Positions 1-8,198 of a DNA stretch of 64,000 nt are shown here, one piece after another; position 1 is the first letter of the stretch, and the number at the start of each line of letters is the position of its first letter. The translations under genes were made by a program, and so were the position numbers. Source of the stretch: Mycobacteroides franklinii. Its GTDB lineage: Bacteria; Actinomycetota; Actinomycetes; Mycobacteriales; Mycobacteriaceae. The stretch spans positions 372,001 to 436,000 of the forward strand of contig NZ_MAFQ01000005.1 in assembly GCF_002013895.1 (NCBI RefSeq), given 5' to 3'. Below the pieces are notes generated by a model that was not told where the DNA came from, made no database searches, and saw nothing but the letters and a program-made list of their open reading frames with translations.

Positions 1-461
1 GGTGATGGCATGGTGCGCGGGTCAGGATGCACGTCGTATCGCCTATCTGTCCTGCGCACGGGATCGCGCGATGATGTCTTGGGGTGCCGGGCAATTCGCC
101 GGCGCAGCCAGAGCTCTACGGTGAGTTGTTCTCGTACAAGGGTCGCGGAGCGCGGCGGCCTTGTCGTCGGGGTTGGTGCCCATCGCCGTTGGCGGTAAAC
201 CCCCACCGGCGGGACCGTTAAGGGCGGCCGGATAGCTGTCGGTGCCGCGTGATCTGAGCATGGAGGCTGGCCTCCATTCGTCGATGGAGGAATTCCGCAG
301 GAAGGAATTGAAGGTAACCGCAGTTTTTTATTATGTTGTTGGACAATGTAATTGGATTAGTTCTCCGTTAACCACGGACGGGGTTGCCGTTAACCGTCGC
401 CTGGGTATCGTCCGCATCGGTTCGGCGAGGAACCGATGGAATGTGACCGGAGGGCGACGTG
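1..461. other. left-edge non-coding stretch with paired GTTAAC sites
   Basis: No convincing gene is visible; short open frames on both strands lack family signatures. The last part is unusually A+T rich for this window (about 315-365) and probably holds the promoter of the WhiB gene. Two copies of CCGTTAACC lie at 365-373 and 387-395. They are 22 bp apart, about two helical turns, and each is centred on the palindrome GTTAAC. This spacing suits a dimeric regulator, but none is identified. Confidence 0.4.
365..395 (+). promoter_or_regulatory. direct repeat CCGTTAACC x2 upstream of the WhiB gene
   Basis: Identical 9-mers at 365-373 and 387-395, separated by 13 bp, lie between an A+T-rich stretch and the WhiB start at 462. 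The arrangement looks like an operator pair. The binding protein is unknown. Confidence 0.35.
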
Positions 462-800
462 ATGATGGGTAGAGAATTTGTACCGGTCGCGGGACGCGAG
501 ATCGCAGCGGCAGGCGCCGGCGCGGTTGGCGACGTGGGCGAATGGTGGAGCCAGGCTCGCTGCCGCGGTCTGCCGACGGAGATGTTCTTTGTCCCGGACG
601 GTGATCGAGGGCGTTCGCGACTGGTCCGCGAGAAGCGGGCGAAGCGGGTCTGTCAGTCCTGCCCGGTGCTGCGGCAATGTGGCGCCTACGCCGTGAGTGC
701 GGGTGAGCGCCACGGGGTATGGGGTGCCTTGACGCCGATGGAGCGTGCCGAGCGCCGTGTTCTGCTCGGTATTGAGGAAGCGCTGGCCGCGGGCGCGTGA
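462..800 (+). CDS. WhiB-family iron-sulfur regulator, WhiB3-like
   Basis: WhiB proteins are small redox-sensing transcription factors that hold a [4Fe-4S] cluster on four cysteines and act with the principal sigma factor. In this 112-residue protein the four cysteines are about C34, C64, C67 and C73, in the usual spacing with a CxxC pair. They are followed by the GVWG turn (about 85-88), here GVWGAL where most relatives have GVWGGL. The stretch ARCRGLPTEMFFVPDGDRGR resembles M. tuberculosis WhiB3 most closely of the WhiBs I can recall. The start at 462 is chosen over GTG 459 because a GGAGGG box lies about 7 bp upstream. It may be a WhiB3 paralogue and not the orthologue. Paired CCGTTAACC sites lie upstream. 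Confidence 0.9.
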   Translation: MMGREFVPVAGREIAAAGAGAVGDVGEWWSQARCRGLPTEMFFVPDGDRGRSRLVREKRAKRVCQSCPVLRQCGAYAVSAGERHGVWGALTPMERAERRVLLGIEEALAAGA

Positions 801-822
801 CGAGAACCGGAGCTGTGCAGTT

Positions 823-2361
823 CTATTCGGACTGAAGCAGCGGAATGGTCACCGTCATTGACGTGCCACGGCCCGCGGCGCTGTGGATATCCAGACGACC
901 TCCGAGGGCCGCGACCCGGTCGGTTAGTCCGATGAGCCCGGTGCCCTTGCGAGGTTTGGCCCCACCGACGCCGTCGTCGCTGATGGTTATCTGAATCTGC
1001 TCGGCGGTCTCGTGAGCGTGGATGAGAATCTCGCTGGCTTGGGAGTGTTTGGCGGTGTTGGCGAGAGCTTCGGCGACCACGTAGTAGGCGGCGATCTCGA
1101 TGGATTCGAGGTACTTCTGGCCGAGTTCGAGCTCGGTTCGAACGGGGATGAGCGAGCGCCGGGCCAGTGTGCGCAAGGCGGGGGCCAGGCCCTTCGACAA
1201 GATGGCGGGGTGCAAACCCCGTGAGAACTCTTGGAGCTCGCGGGTGACCGCGGTGAGGTCGGCGTCGAGGTCGTTGAGTTCCCGCGTGAGTTCGGCATCC
1301 TCCGGTGGTACAGCGGATCTGACCATGCCGAGTTTCAGTCGTAGGTACGCCAGCCGCTGCTGGGCTCCGTCATGGAGGTCGCGTTCGAGCCTGCGGCGTG
1401 CGGTGTCGGCAGCGGATACGATGCGGGCGCGGGAGGCGGCGAGCTCTTGTCGGGTGGCGGCGTTGGCGACAGCGGTCGCCACCAGATCGGCGAAGTCGCG
1501 CACCCCGGCGCGGATATCCGTGTCGGACACCGTCGATGCGTCGGTACCGACGACGAGCGTTCCCCACAGTTTGGCGTCGACGAGTATGGGGGCGGAGACG
1601 GCAGGGGTCAAGCGTAGTTCCCGCGCGACGTTATTGGCATCGAGCAGGGGAAAACGCTTGCCCGGTAGTGGTGTTCGGGGTCCTGTTCTGCCGTGGCCGG
1701 CCACCACGATTCCTTCGTCGCCCGGCATCAGTTGAACCAGCACCGCGGTCGGTGAACTGAAACAGAGTGCGGCTTCCTGGACTACCTTCGCGTAGAGCTC
1801 GGTGGGCGCGACGTTGCTCGCGACCAACGTGGCGGTATGCCTCAGGGCGGCCTGCTGTTGCGCGATGGCGGCGGCCTCGCGCCTGCGGCGGTCGGCCTCG
1901 ATGGTGCCGGCGCGCGCGAGCGCAGAGAGAGCGCTCGCCGTCAGCGTCACCGCCAGGAAGCTCAGATGCGTGACGATGTTGTGGCTCTCCGTGGACAGCG
2001 GGTGGGCCATGGGCCAGTTGCGAATGCAGTCGAAGACGGCGGCACTGGCTATGGACATCGCCAATGCCAGCCGGAGCCGCCAGATCACCGAGATGACGAG
2101 GATGCCCATCAGGTAGATCGCGGCGAGGTGTTCGGCGGGTGCGATCGTGCGCAGGAAGATCGTGAGTATCGACTCGGCGACCAGTAACACCACGCATGTC
2201 GCAATACCGGCGTAGGCGGAGGGGGGTGTGGATCCGAATAGCTGTGTGCGCCATCCGGAAATGTAGGGCCACCAGCCGGTATGAGAAGCCTCGTCCGGCT
2301 GCCATCTACTCGGCATCAGTTGACCCGCCCGCGGCAACGATGCCTGTGGTGCTTGCTGCAT
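823..2361 (-). CDS. NarL-type sensor histidine kinase
   Basis: A 512-residue membrane sensor kinase. Residues about 50-150 hold four hydrophobic segments in a DUF4118/KdpD-like arrangement. Next comes a helical linker (about 150-180), a GAF-like region (about 180-300), and a HisKA_3 dimerisation helix with the phospho-acceptor His330 in RDLHDGAQQR. The C-terminal ATPase has an N box near NTAKH and glycine boxes DDGVGG and GTGLIGL. These features define the NarX/DesK class, which phosphorylates LuxR-type response regulators. The partner at 2474 is divergently transcribed with about 110 bp between starts, whereas such pairs are more often co-directional. The ligand is unknown. A later start at Met16 (2316) is possible. 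Confidence 0.9.
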   Translation of the reverse strand: MQQAPQASLPRAGQLMPSRWQPDEASHTGWWPYISGWRTQLFGSTPPSAYAGIATCVVLLVAESILTIFLRTIAPAEHLAAIYLMGILVISVIWRLRLALAMSIASAAVFDCIRNWPMAHPLSTESHNIVTHLSFLAVTLTASALSALARAGTIEADRRRREAAAIAQQQAALRHTATLVASNVAPTELYAKVVQEAALCFSSPTAVLVQLMPGDEGIVVAGHGRTGPRTPLPGKRFPLLDANNVARELRLTPAVSAPILVDAKLWGTLVVGTDASTVSDTDIRAGVRDFADLVATAVANAATRQELAASRARIVSAADTARRRLERDLHDGAQQRLAYLRLKLGMVRSAVPPEDAELTRELNDLDADLTAVTRELQEFSRGLHPAILSKGLAPALRTLARRSLIPVRTELELGQKYLESIEIAAYYVVAEALANTAKHSQASEILIHAHETAEQIQITISDDGVGGAKPRKGTGLIGLTDRVAALGGRLDIHSAAGRGTSMTVTIPLLQSE

Positions 2362-2473
2362 ATGTATCTACGTCTACTCACTGCCTGCGAACCGCCGTGC
2401 GGCCCGTTCACAAATCCATAGTATCGGCGGTGAGGACGATTCCGGGCCCGCGTGGCGGCGGTAACCTGGCGAG

Positions 2474-3127
2474 ATGTCCGCGATACGGGTTCTGGTGGCC
2501 GATGACGACACGTTGCTGCGCGAGGGCGTAGCGAGCGTGCTGGAAAAGGCCGGCTTCGAGGTGGTGGGTCGCGCGGGTGATGCGGCGGCGCTCTTGGAGT
2601 TGGTTCGAGCCGAGCATCCCGATCTCGTCGTCGTCGATATCCGGATGCCACCGACCCACACCACCGAGGGACTGGAGGCGGCTCAAAAGATCAGGGGTGA
2701 ATACCCCGGCATTGGTGTGCTGGTGTTGTCGGCACACGTCGAGGTCGAATACGCGGCCGAGTTGATTACCTCGGGTGACGGGGTGGGCTATCTGTTGAAG
2801 AGCAGGGTGGGGGACGTCGCCGAGTTCGCGGATGCCTGCACGCGCATCGCCGGTGGTGGTTCGATCGTCGATCCAGAGCTGGTGCGTGAGTTGTTGTCCG
2901 CGCGGCGCAAAGATGATCCACTATCGGCCCTGTCTCACCGTGAGCTCGAGGTGCTCGAGTTGATGGCCCAGGGGTTGTCGAATTCCGGTATCGCGGGAAA
3001 GTTGTGGATCACCGAGAGCACCGTGGAGAAGCATGTCCACAGCGTCATGCGCAGATTGGATCTGGGGCACGCCGACCAATATCACCGCCGGGTACTCGCG
3101 GTGCTGGCGTTCCTCACCCATCGATGA
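2474..3127 (+). CDS. NarL/FixJ-family response regulator
   Basis: A 217-residue two-domain response regulator. The receiver domain has acidic residues D10-D11, the phospho-acceptor D55 in VVVDIRMPP, and K109 in YLLKSR. The C-terminal LuxR-type helix-turn-helix (about 152-212) contains LSHRELEVLELMAQGLSN and ITESTVEKHV, the standard DNA-recognition signature. It is almost certainly the partner of the divergent histidine kinase at 823-2361. The shared 112-bp gap would hold both promoters and likely allows autoregulation. Target genes cannot be told from sequence. Confidence 0.92.
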   Translation: MSAIRVLVADDDTLLREGVASVLEKAGFEVVGRAGDAAALLELVRAEHPDLVVVDIRMPPTHTTEGLEAAQKIRGEYPGIGVLVLSAHVEVEYAAELITSGDGVGYLLKSRVGDVAEFADACTRIAGGGSIVDPELVRELLSARRKDDPLSALSHRELEVLELMAQGLSNSGIAGKLWITESTVEKHVHSVMRRLDLGHADQYHRRVLAVLAFLTHR

Positions 3128-3157
3128 TTTTAGTGTGAATCGCGTTACAGTGCAGTA

Positions 3158-3424
3158 CTATTCGCTGCTGCTGTGTCCATGTGTGCCCAGGTATCCGCCG
3201 ACTCCGAAGGGATAGTACGGGGGGTATATCGATGGCGGCGGACCGTCATATATGGGTGTGGCACTGGTTATTTGGACATTCCCGGGTGACGAGCAGACGG
3301 TGTTGGCGTTGGGCACGGTGATGCAGCTCTGTCCGCCGCCGTTGGCGAATGCCGGCGATGCGGTGGCGAGTGCGCACGCCACCCCGCTGATCAGTAGTCC
3401 GGAAACGATGTAGCGCCTTTGCAT
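3158..3424 (-). CDS. small secreted protein with signal peptide
   Basis: An 88-residue protein. A basic start (MQRRY), a hydrophobic core and an AFA cleavage site near residue 27 indicate a Sec signal peptide. The mature part has two cysteines (about 34 and 44), which could form one disulfide, and a Pro/Tyr/Gly-rich tail. The open frame extends further upstream, but the start at 3424 is preferred because it begins the signal peptide directly and has a purine-rich GGAGAGAAAGGG upstream. I do not recognise a family. Small secreted proteins of this kind are common and poorly understood in mycobacteria. Confidence 0.75.
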   Translation of the reverse strand: MQRRYIVSGLLISGVACALATASPAFANGGGQSCITVPNANTVCSSPGNVQITSATPIYDGPPPSIYPPYYPFGVGGYLGTHGHSSSE

Positions 3425-3599
3425 GTTCGCCCTTTCTCTCCTTGCCTCGGTCGGCACAGCATCCATCACCTTCAAGGTTGATCTTTGGCTCTTGGAGTTG
3501 TCATCCATGCTGGCCGCCATTGCGATCGGGGGCGATCCCCATGGCGCGACCGAACATTCCTGGTCGACGCTCCAGGTAGGCGACGCATAGGGTGATGCA

Positions 3600-4433
3600 A
3601 TGCGCTTTGCATTCAAGACATCCCCGCAGAACACCACTTGGGAAGACATGCTGGCCATCTGGAAGGTGGCCGACGATATCGAGGTCTTCGAATCCGGCTG
3701 GACCTTCGACCACTTCTATCCGATCTTTTCGGATTCCACCGGGCCCTGCCTCGAGGGCTGGGTAACCCTGACAGCGCTCGCACAGGCCACCCGGCGGCTA
3801 CGTGTCGGGGTGCTCGTGACCGGCATCCACTACCGGCATCCGGCGGTGCTGGCCAATATGGCTTCGGCACTGGACATCGTGTCCGGCGGCAGACTGGAAC
3901 TGGGCATCGGCGCCGGCTGGAACGAGGAGGAGTCCGGCGCCTACGGCATCGAGCTGGGCAGTATCAAGGAGCGCTTCGATCGATTCGAAGAGGCCTGTGA
4001 GGTGCTCACCGGACTGTTGAGTCAGGAGACGACGAGCTTCGACGGAAAGTTTTACCAGCTCAAGGACGCCCGAAATGAGCCCAAGGGCCCGCAGAAGCCA
4101 CACCCGCCGATCTGTATCGGCGGCAGTGGCGAGAAGCGAACGCTGCGGATCACCGCCAAGTACGCCCAGCATTGGAACTTCGTCGGCGGACCGCCCGAGG
4201 AATTCGCCCGCAAGCGCGATGTGCTGGCCGCGCATTGCGCGGACATCGGGCGCGATCCCCAGGAGATCACGCTCTCTGCCCATATTCGCCTTGGTGAGGA
4301 TCGCGACTACGCAAAGGTTGTCGACGAGGCCGCAGCCTTGGGTGCCGAGGGCCTTGATCTGGCCATCATCTATCTGCCGCCGCCGTACGACCCAGCCGTG
4401 CTGGAGCCGTTGGCCGAGGCACTGCGCGGTTGA
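3600..4433 (+). CDS. LLM-class F420-dependent oxidoreductase
   Basis: A 277-residue protein of the luciferase-like monooxygenase fold. Recognisable parts are the N-terminal beta strand MRFAFKTSP, the central VLVTGIHYRHPAVLANMASALD segment and LELGIGAGWNEEE, typical of TIGR03560/TIGR03619-like actinobacterial subfamilies. Members use reduced F420 (or FMN) to reduce or oxidise small molecules; the substrate is unknown. The gene stands alone and ends just before a perfect 14-bp-arm hairpin shared with the convergent small gene at 4485. Confidence 0.88.
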   Translation: MRFAFKTSPQNTTWEDMLAIWKVADDIEVFESGWTFDHFYPIFSDSTGPCLEGWVTLTALAQATRRLRVGVLVTGIHYRHPAVLANMASALDIVSGGRLELGIGAGWNEEESGAYGIELGSIKERFDRFEEACEVLTGLLSQETTSFDGKFYQLKDARNEPKGPQKPHPPICIGGSGEKRTLRITAKYAQHWNFVGGPPEEFARKRDVLAAHCADIGRDPQEITLSAHIRLGEDRDYAKVVDEAAALGAEGLDLAIIYLPPPYDPAVLEPLAEALRG

Positions 4434-4435
4434 CG

Positions 4436-4476
4436 CCGAGAGGGCATCTTCCCAGGATCGGTAGATGCCCTCTCGG
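4436..4476. terminator. bidirectional hairpin terminator
   Basis: Perfect 14-bp arms CCGAGAGGGCATCT (4436-4449) and AGATGCCCTCTCGG (4463-4476) enclose a 13-nt loop. They lie exactly between the stops of two convergent genes (4433 and 4485). No clear T-run follows, as is usual for mycobacterial terminators. Confidence 0.75.
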
Positions 4477-4484
4477 CCAGCGCT

Positions 4485-4709
4485 TTAGCCCGTCTTGGAT
4501 TCCAGCGCCGCCAGCGCGGCGGCAACCGCGATGTACTTGTTGGTTCCCAGCTCGCGGATGGTCGAGATGTTTAGTGCTTCCTTCAGGGCCGCGTCGTGTT
4601 TTTCGGTCAGGCCGGCCAGGGCCGACGGCGGCGCGTCCAGAACGTCCTTGAGATCCTTGTTCTCGTAGGCCTTGTCGAGGGCCTTTTCGAGATTCACGGA
4701 TACGGCCAT
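4485..4709 (-). CDS. conserved-looking small helical protein, unknown function
   Basis: A 74-residue acidic/basic mixed protein predicted to be mostly helical. LAGLTEKHDAALKEALNIST followed by IRELGTNKYI resembles the helix-hairpin-helix arrangement seen in DUF4332-like small proteins. AGGAGGAAT lies just upstream of the ATG, a strong ribosome site. The gene ends at the bidirectional hairpin shared with the LLM oxidoreductase. No signal peptide or cysteine is present. Function is not known. Confidence 0.8.
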   Translation of the reverse strand: MAVSVNLEKALDKAYENKDLKDVLDAPPSALAGLTEKHDAALKEALNISTIRELGTNKYIAVAAALAALESKTG

Positions 4710-4849
4710 GATTCCTCCTCTGGTTTGCCCCGCCCGTGGCGCACGCTAGTGGCTGAAGCTGTGAACCAAAGCCCTTTGGCTAGCGGCGATCCAAATTGCA
4801 GGTGAACGTGGGGGTTGGCACCCGAATGGCCAGTTCATTCAAATATGCG

Positions 4850-4862
4850 CATAATGCAATTA
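4850..4862 (+). promoter_or_regulatory. possible -10 element for leaderless ctaG-like transcript
   Basis: CATAAT at 4850-4855 is followed by seven bases and then ATG at 4863, which has no ribosome binding site. This spacing would start transcription at the codon itself, as in leaderless mycobacterial mRNAs. No good -35 box is visible. Confidence 0.35.
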
Positions 4863-5831
4863 ATGAACGAGGACATTCTTCGGGGGTTAACCAGCATCCC
4901 GGCCGAGCCACCGTCCGCCTGGTCGCTATGGGGGTGGAACCCGCCGACCATTCCGGTGCTGCCGGTCGTGGCCGTCCTGCTCGCCGGTTGGTACGTGTTG
5001 AGTGTCATCCGGCTGCGCCGGATGGGCCGCACCTGGCCGTGGTGGTCGACGGCGTGCTTCCTGTCCGGATGTCTGATCCTGGGCGCGGTCATGGGGCTGT
5101 CGATCGAGCGCTACGGGTTTCGTTTGTTCAGCGCATTCATGTTCCAGCAGCTGACCCTGTCGATCCTGGTGCCACCGCTGCTGGTGCTGGGTTCACCGGG
5201 GCGGTTGCTCCTGCGGTCGACCCCACACCGGGGCCCGGGCCGTTGGGTATTGGCTGCCGCGCTGGCCGGCCTGCGCAGCCGTGCCGGCGCGTTCCTGCTG
5301 CACCCGGCCGTCACGATCCCGTTGTTCCTGTTCAGCTACTACGGTCTGTACCTATCGCAGCTGTTCGACAGCATTGCCGTGACATGGTTGGGGCACACCG
5401 CATTAGAAGTGTTCTTCCTGCTCTCGGGCCTGCTGTTCGTGATCCCGATTTTGTCCACCGACCCGTTACCGATCCGACAGACCAACCTTGGCCGGATGTT
5501 CGACATCTTCGTGGAGATGCCGCTACACGTGTTTATCGGCGTCATCCTCATGATGGCGCCCAGGCCGCTGATCGGCATCTTCGCCAACCCGCCCGCCGCC
5601 TGGGCCGTCGACCCGGTGAAGGACCAGGCGGTGGCGGGCGCGCTGGCCTGGTCCTACGGTGAGCCGATCGCGCTCGCGACCACCTTGATCTTCGCCATGC
5701 GATGGCGGCGCGAGGAACAGGTCGAAACCGAGGAGCGGGAGGCCGACGATGCCCGGCAGGAAGACGAATTAGCCTCGTACAACCGGTTTTTACGGCAACT
5801 GCAGGGAGAGGGGCCGGATCAGGGCGTGTAG
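4863..5831 (+). CDS. CtaG-like cytochrome c oxidase assembly protein
   Basis: A polytopic membrane protein of the caa3-type CtaG family (PF09678), which helps assemble haem-copper oxidase in Gram-positive bacteria. About seven hydrophobic segments are visible, with family landmarks MGLSIERYG, FMFQQLTLSILVPPLLVLGSP and GHTALEVFFLLSGLLFVIPIL, and a charged cytoplasmic tail (EEQVETEEREADD). Several in-frame starts exist (TTG 4815, ATG 4845, 4854, 4863). I chose 4863 because a CATAAT box sits seven bases before it and no start has a ribosome site; the exact start is uncertain. The 3' end overlaps the convergent dehydrogenase gene by 13 bp. Confidence 0.85.
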   Translation: MNEDILRGLTSIPAEPPSAWSLWGWNPPTIPVLPVVAVLLAGWYVLSVIRLRRMGRTWPWWSTACFLSGCLILGAVMGLSIERYGFRLFSAFMFQQLTLSILVPPLLVLGSPGRLLLRSTPHRGPGRWVLAAALAGLRSRAGAFLLHPAVTIPLFLFSYYGLYLSQLFDSIAVTWLGHTALEVFFLLSGLLFVIPILSTDPLPIRQTNLGRMFDIFVEMPLHVFIGVILMMAPRPLIGIFANPPAAWAVDPVKDQAVAGALAWSYGEPIALATTLIFAMRWRREEQVETEEREADDARQEDELASYNRFLRQLQGEGPDQGV

Positions 5832-6730
5832 CCGCGCGCCGACCCGTCGGGTGTGGCGTACTTGACGATCAGCGAGCAGTCCTTGCCGCCTAGGCCCTCG
5901 TCGATGAGCTGCTGGAACTGCTCGGTGACCATGGTCGCGGCGGGCAGCTTGACGCCGGTGGCTTCTCCCGCGGCCAGCGCCAGGCGGGCGTCCTTGTGCG
6001 CCAGATCGACGGTGAAGGTGGCATCGAAATTGCGATTGGCGGCGGCGGATTCGATGATGTCCGGCACCGGGTACCACGTCTGCTGCGCCCAGGACCGCGC
6101 CGAGGAAACCGAGCAGATCTCCCAGAACACCTTGGGGTCCAGTCCGAGTCGTTCGGCCAGCTGGGAGCCTTCGGAATTGGCCATCATGTCGATGAACAGC
6201 ATCATGTTGTTGCAGATCTTCGCGGCGACACCGGCCCCGCCATCGCCCGCATGGATCACGCGTCCAGCCATCGGCTTGATGTAATCGGTTGCCGTTCCAG
6301 CGCTTTCCAGGTCACCACCGAGCATGAAGCACAGCGTGCCGGCCTGCGCGCCGCTGATACCGCCGGACACCGGCGCGTCGACGAAGCGGAAACCCCGGCG
6401 TGCCGACTCGGCGTGACAGTAGCGAGAGGTTTCGATGTCAACGGTGGAACTGTCCACCAGAAGCGTTGATGGCGAAGCGTTTTCCCAGATCCCATAGGGC
6501 CCCTCGAACACCGAGCGGACATGCTCACCCTTGGGCAACATGGTGAAGACGACCTCGGCGCCGGCCAGCACCTCGGCGATTTCCTCCACCGCGGTCACAC
6601 CGTTGGCTTCCGCCGTGGTCAGCGCGTCACCCGAGAGATCGAAACCGCGCACCGTGTGCCCGGCCGCCACCAGATTGGCGGCCATCGGGCCGCCCATGTT
6701 TCCCAAACCGATCCAGCCGTAGGTCGCCAT
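5819..6730 (-). CDS. mmsB: 3-hydroxyisobutyrate dehydrogenase
   Basis: A 303-residue NAD-dependent beta-hydroxyacid dehydrogenase. The N-terminal Rossmann motif is GWIGLGNMGGPMAANL, the substrate-binding motif is VDAPVSGGISGAQAGTL, and the catalytic lysine lies in VAAKICNNMM. 3-Hydroxyisobutyrate dehydrogenase oxidises 3-hydroxyisobutyrate to methylmalonate semialdehyde in valine breakdown. The gene follows an MHS transporter and an aldehyde dehydrogenase in a leftward cluster, so it may serve a dedicated substrate rather than valine alone. Related glyoxylate or tartronate semialdehyde reductases cannot be excluded. Confidence 0.85.
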   Translation of the reverse strand: MATYGWIGLGNMGGPMAANLVAAGHTVRGFDLSGDALTTAEANGVTAVEEIAEVLAGAEVVFTMLPKGEHVRSVFEGPYGIWENASPSTLLVDSSTVDIETSRYCHAESARRGFRFVDAPVSGGISGAQAGTLCFMLGGDLESAGTATDYIKPMAGRVIHAGDGGAGVAAKICNNMMLFIDMMANSEGSQLAERLGLDPKVFWEICSVSSARSWAQQTWYPVPDIIESAAANRNFDATFTVDLAHKDARLALAAGEATGVKLPAATMVTEQFQQLIDEGLGGKDCSLIVKYATPDGSARGYTP

Positions 6731-6745
6731 CAGACCAACCTAGCG

Positions 6746-8122
6746 TTAGGCGCGCGCTCTGTCGGCAGCATCCAGCTCGTGCAGCGAGCTGCCTTTGGTT
6801 TCCGGCAGCGTCCACACGGCGATCAGCGTGATGGGTGCGACCGCCGCGAGATAGATCGCCACCGGTACCCAGCTGTGGTACCTGCTCAGCAGCGCGGTAC
6901 CGATGACCGGAGCCAGCGATCCGGCGAAAATCGAGGTCACCTGGTAGCCGACCGACACTCCGGAATAGCGCATTCGGGTGGGGAACATCTCGGCCATGAT
7001 GGCCGGCTGCCCGGCGAACATCAGCGAGTGCACCAGCAGTCCGATGACAATCGCGGACAGGATCACCCACTCGTCGCGGGTGTTGAACATCGGGAACGCG
7101 ATGAAGCCCCAGCCCGCGGACAGCGCGGCCCCGAGCGCGTACGGCGCACGCCGTCCCACGATGTCGGTGCATCGGCCGACAATCGGCAGTGCGATCGCCT
7201 GAACCGCGTGAGCGATCAAGAGCAGCAGCAGGATTCGCTTGGTATCCATATGCAACTGGGTCTTGAGATAGGTGATGGAGAAGGTGACCACCATGTAGTA
7301 GAGGATGTTCTCGGCTACCCGCAGGCCCATGGCGGTGAACACTCCGCGCGGATACCGGCGGAACACCTCGACGACGCCGTATGAGGTCGATGAGCCGCTT
7401 GCGCGAAGAGAATTCGGTAGCGCGCGGTTGTCCTCGATCTCCTTGCGGGCCTCGGTGAAGATCGGCGCATCGGATATCCGGGTGCGGATGTAGTACCCGA
7501 TCGCGACGATGACGGCCGACAACCAGAAGCCGACCCGCCAGCCCCACGCCAGGAAGGCGGAATCGGAGAGGGTCGAGGACAAGGTGAGCAGCACCATGGT
7601 GGCGAGCAGGTTGCCCAGTGGCACCGCCGCCTGCGGCCAGCTCGCCCAGAATCCGCGTTGCGCGTCGGGCGAATGCTCGGCCACCAACAGCACAGCGCCG
7701 CCCCATTCACCGCCCACCGCGAATCCCTGGAGGAACCGCAGGATCACCAGCAGAATCGGGGCGGCGTAGCCGACCTGCGCAAACGTCGGCAGACAGCCCA
7801 TGAGGAAGGTGGCGATGCCGACCAGCACGATCGCGATCTGCAACAGGTGCTTGCGCCCGTAGCGATCGCCGAAGTGCCCGAACACGATTCCACCGATGGG
7901 GCGGGCGATGAACCCGACCGCGTAGGTGAGGAATGCCTTGATGATGTTGTCGAGGTCATTTCCGCCGGCCTGCACCGCCGGGAAGAAGACCTTGTTGAAG
8001 ACGAGGGTGGCGGCGGTGGCGTAGAGAAAGAACTCGTACCACTCGACGACGGTGCCCGCCATGGATGCCGCGACCACTTTGCGCAGACCCGTTGGAGTGG
8101 CGGCCTCGGCGGTGATGGACAC
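6746..8122 (-). CDS. MFS transporter, metabolite:H+ symporter (MHS) family
   Basis: A 458-residue protein with about 12 membrane spans. Hallmarks are AGTVVEWYEFFLYATAA in helix 1, the cytoplasmic loop GHFGDRYGRKHLL, and RFLQGFAVGGEWGGAVLLVAEH. These define the metabolite:H+ symporter branch (ShiA/ProP/KgtP type), which imports organic acids, betaines or shikimate by proton symport. Its position between an aldehyde dehydrogenase and a hydroxyacid dehydrogenase suggests uptake of the acid or alcohol that those enzymes process. A 58-bp region with a long inverted repeat separates it from the upstream dehydrogenase gene. Confidence 0.9.
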   Translation of the reverse strand: MSITAEAATPTGLRKVVAASMAGTVVEWYEFFLYATAATLVFNKVFFPAVQAGGNDLDNIIKAFLTYAVGFIARPIGGIVFGHFGDRYGRKHLLQIAIVLVGIATFLMGCLPTFAQVGYAAPILLVILRFLQGFAVGGEWGGAVLLVAEHSPDAQRGFWASWPQAAVPLGNLLATMVLLTLSSTLSDSAFLAWGWRVGFWLSAVIVAIGYYIRTRISDAPIFTEARKEIEDNRALPNSLRASGSSTSYGVVEVFRRYPRGVFTAMGLRVAENILYYMVVTFSITYLKTQLHMDTKRILLLLLIAHAVQAIALPIVGRCTDIVGRRAPYALGAALSAGWGFIAFPMFNTRDEWVILSAIVIGLLVHSLMFAGQPAIMAEMFPTRMRYSGVSVGYQVTSIFAGSLAPVIGTALLSRYHSWVPVAIYLAAVAPITLIAVWTLPETKGSSLHELDAADRARA

Positions 8123-8137
8123 AGCCGAACCCTAACG

Positions 8138-8195
8138 TCGAGTGCGAGCCTCACGCGGTTTTCAGGCAAGAATTCCGGATGAGGCTCGCACTCGA
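8138..8195. repeat. long perfect inverted repeat, 16-bp arms
   Basis: TCGAGTGCGAGCCTCA at 8138-8153 is matched exactly by its reverse complement at 8180-8195, with a 26-nt loop containing AATTCCGG. It fills the gap between two co-directional leftward genes. There is no T-run, so it is a poor intrinsic terminator. The arm start and loop core resemble the inverted repeat at 30010-30065. Confidence 0.85.
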
Positions 8196-8198
8196 TGA

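Noticed and set aside
43..261. 72-codon minus-strand frame at the left edge
   Set aside because: No ribosome site, no family features, composition of random high-GC DNA.
3425..3658. N-terminal extension of the small secreted protein to 3658
   Set aside because: It would place 78 unrelated residues before an evident signal peptide and overlap the divergent LLM gene.
6521..7384. 287-codon plus-strand frame antisense to the transporter
   Set aside because: His/Arg/Gly-rich artefact with no domain, opposite a clear MHS transporter.
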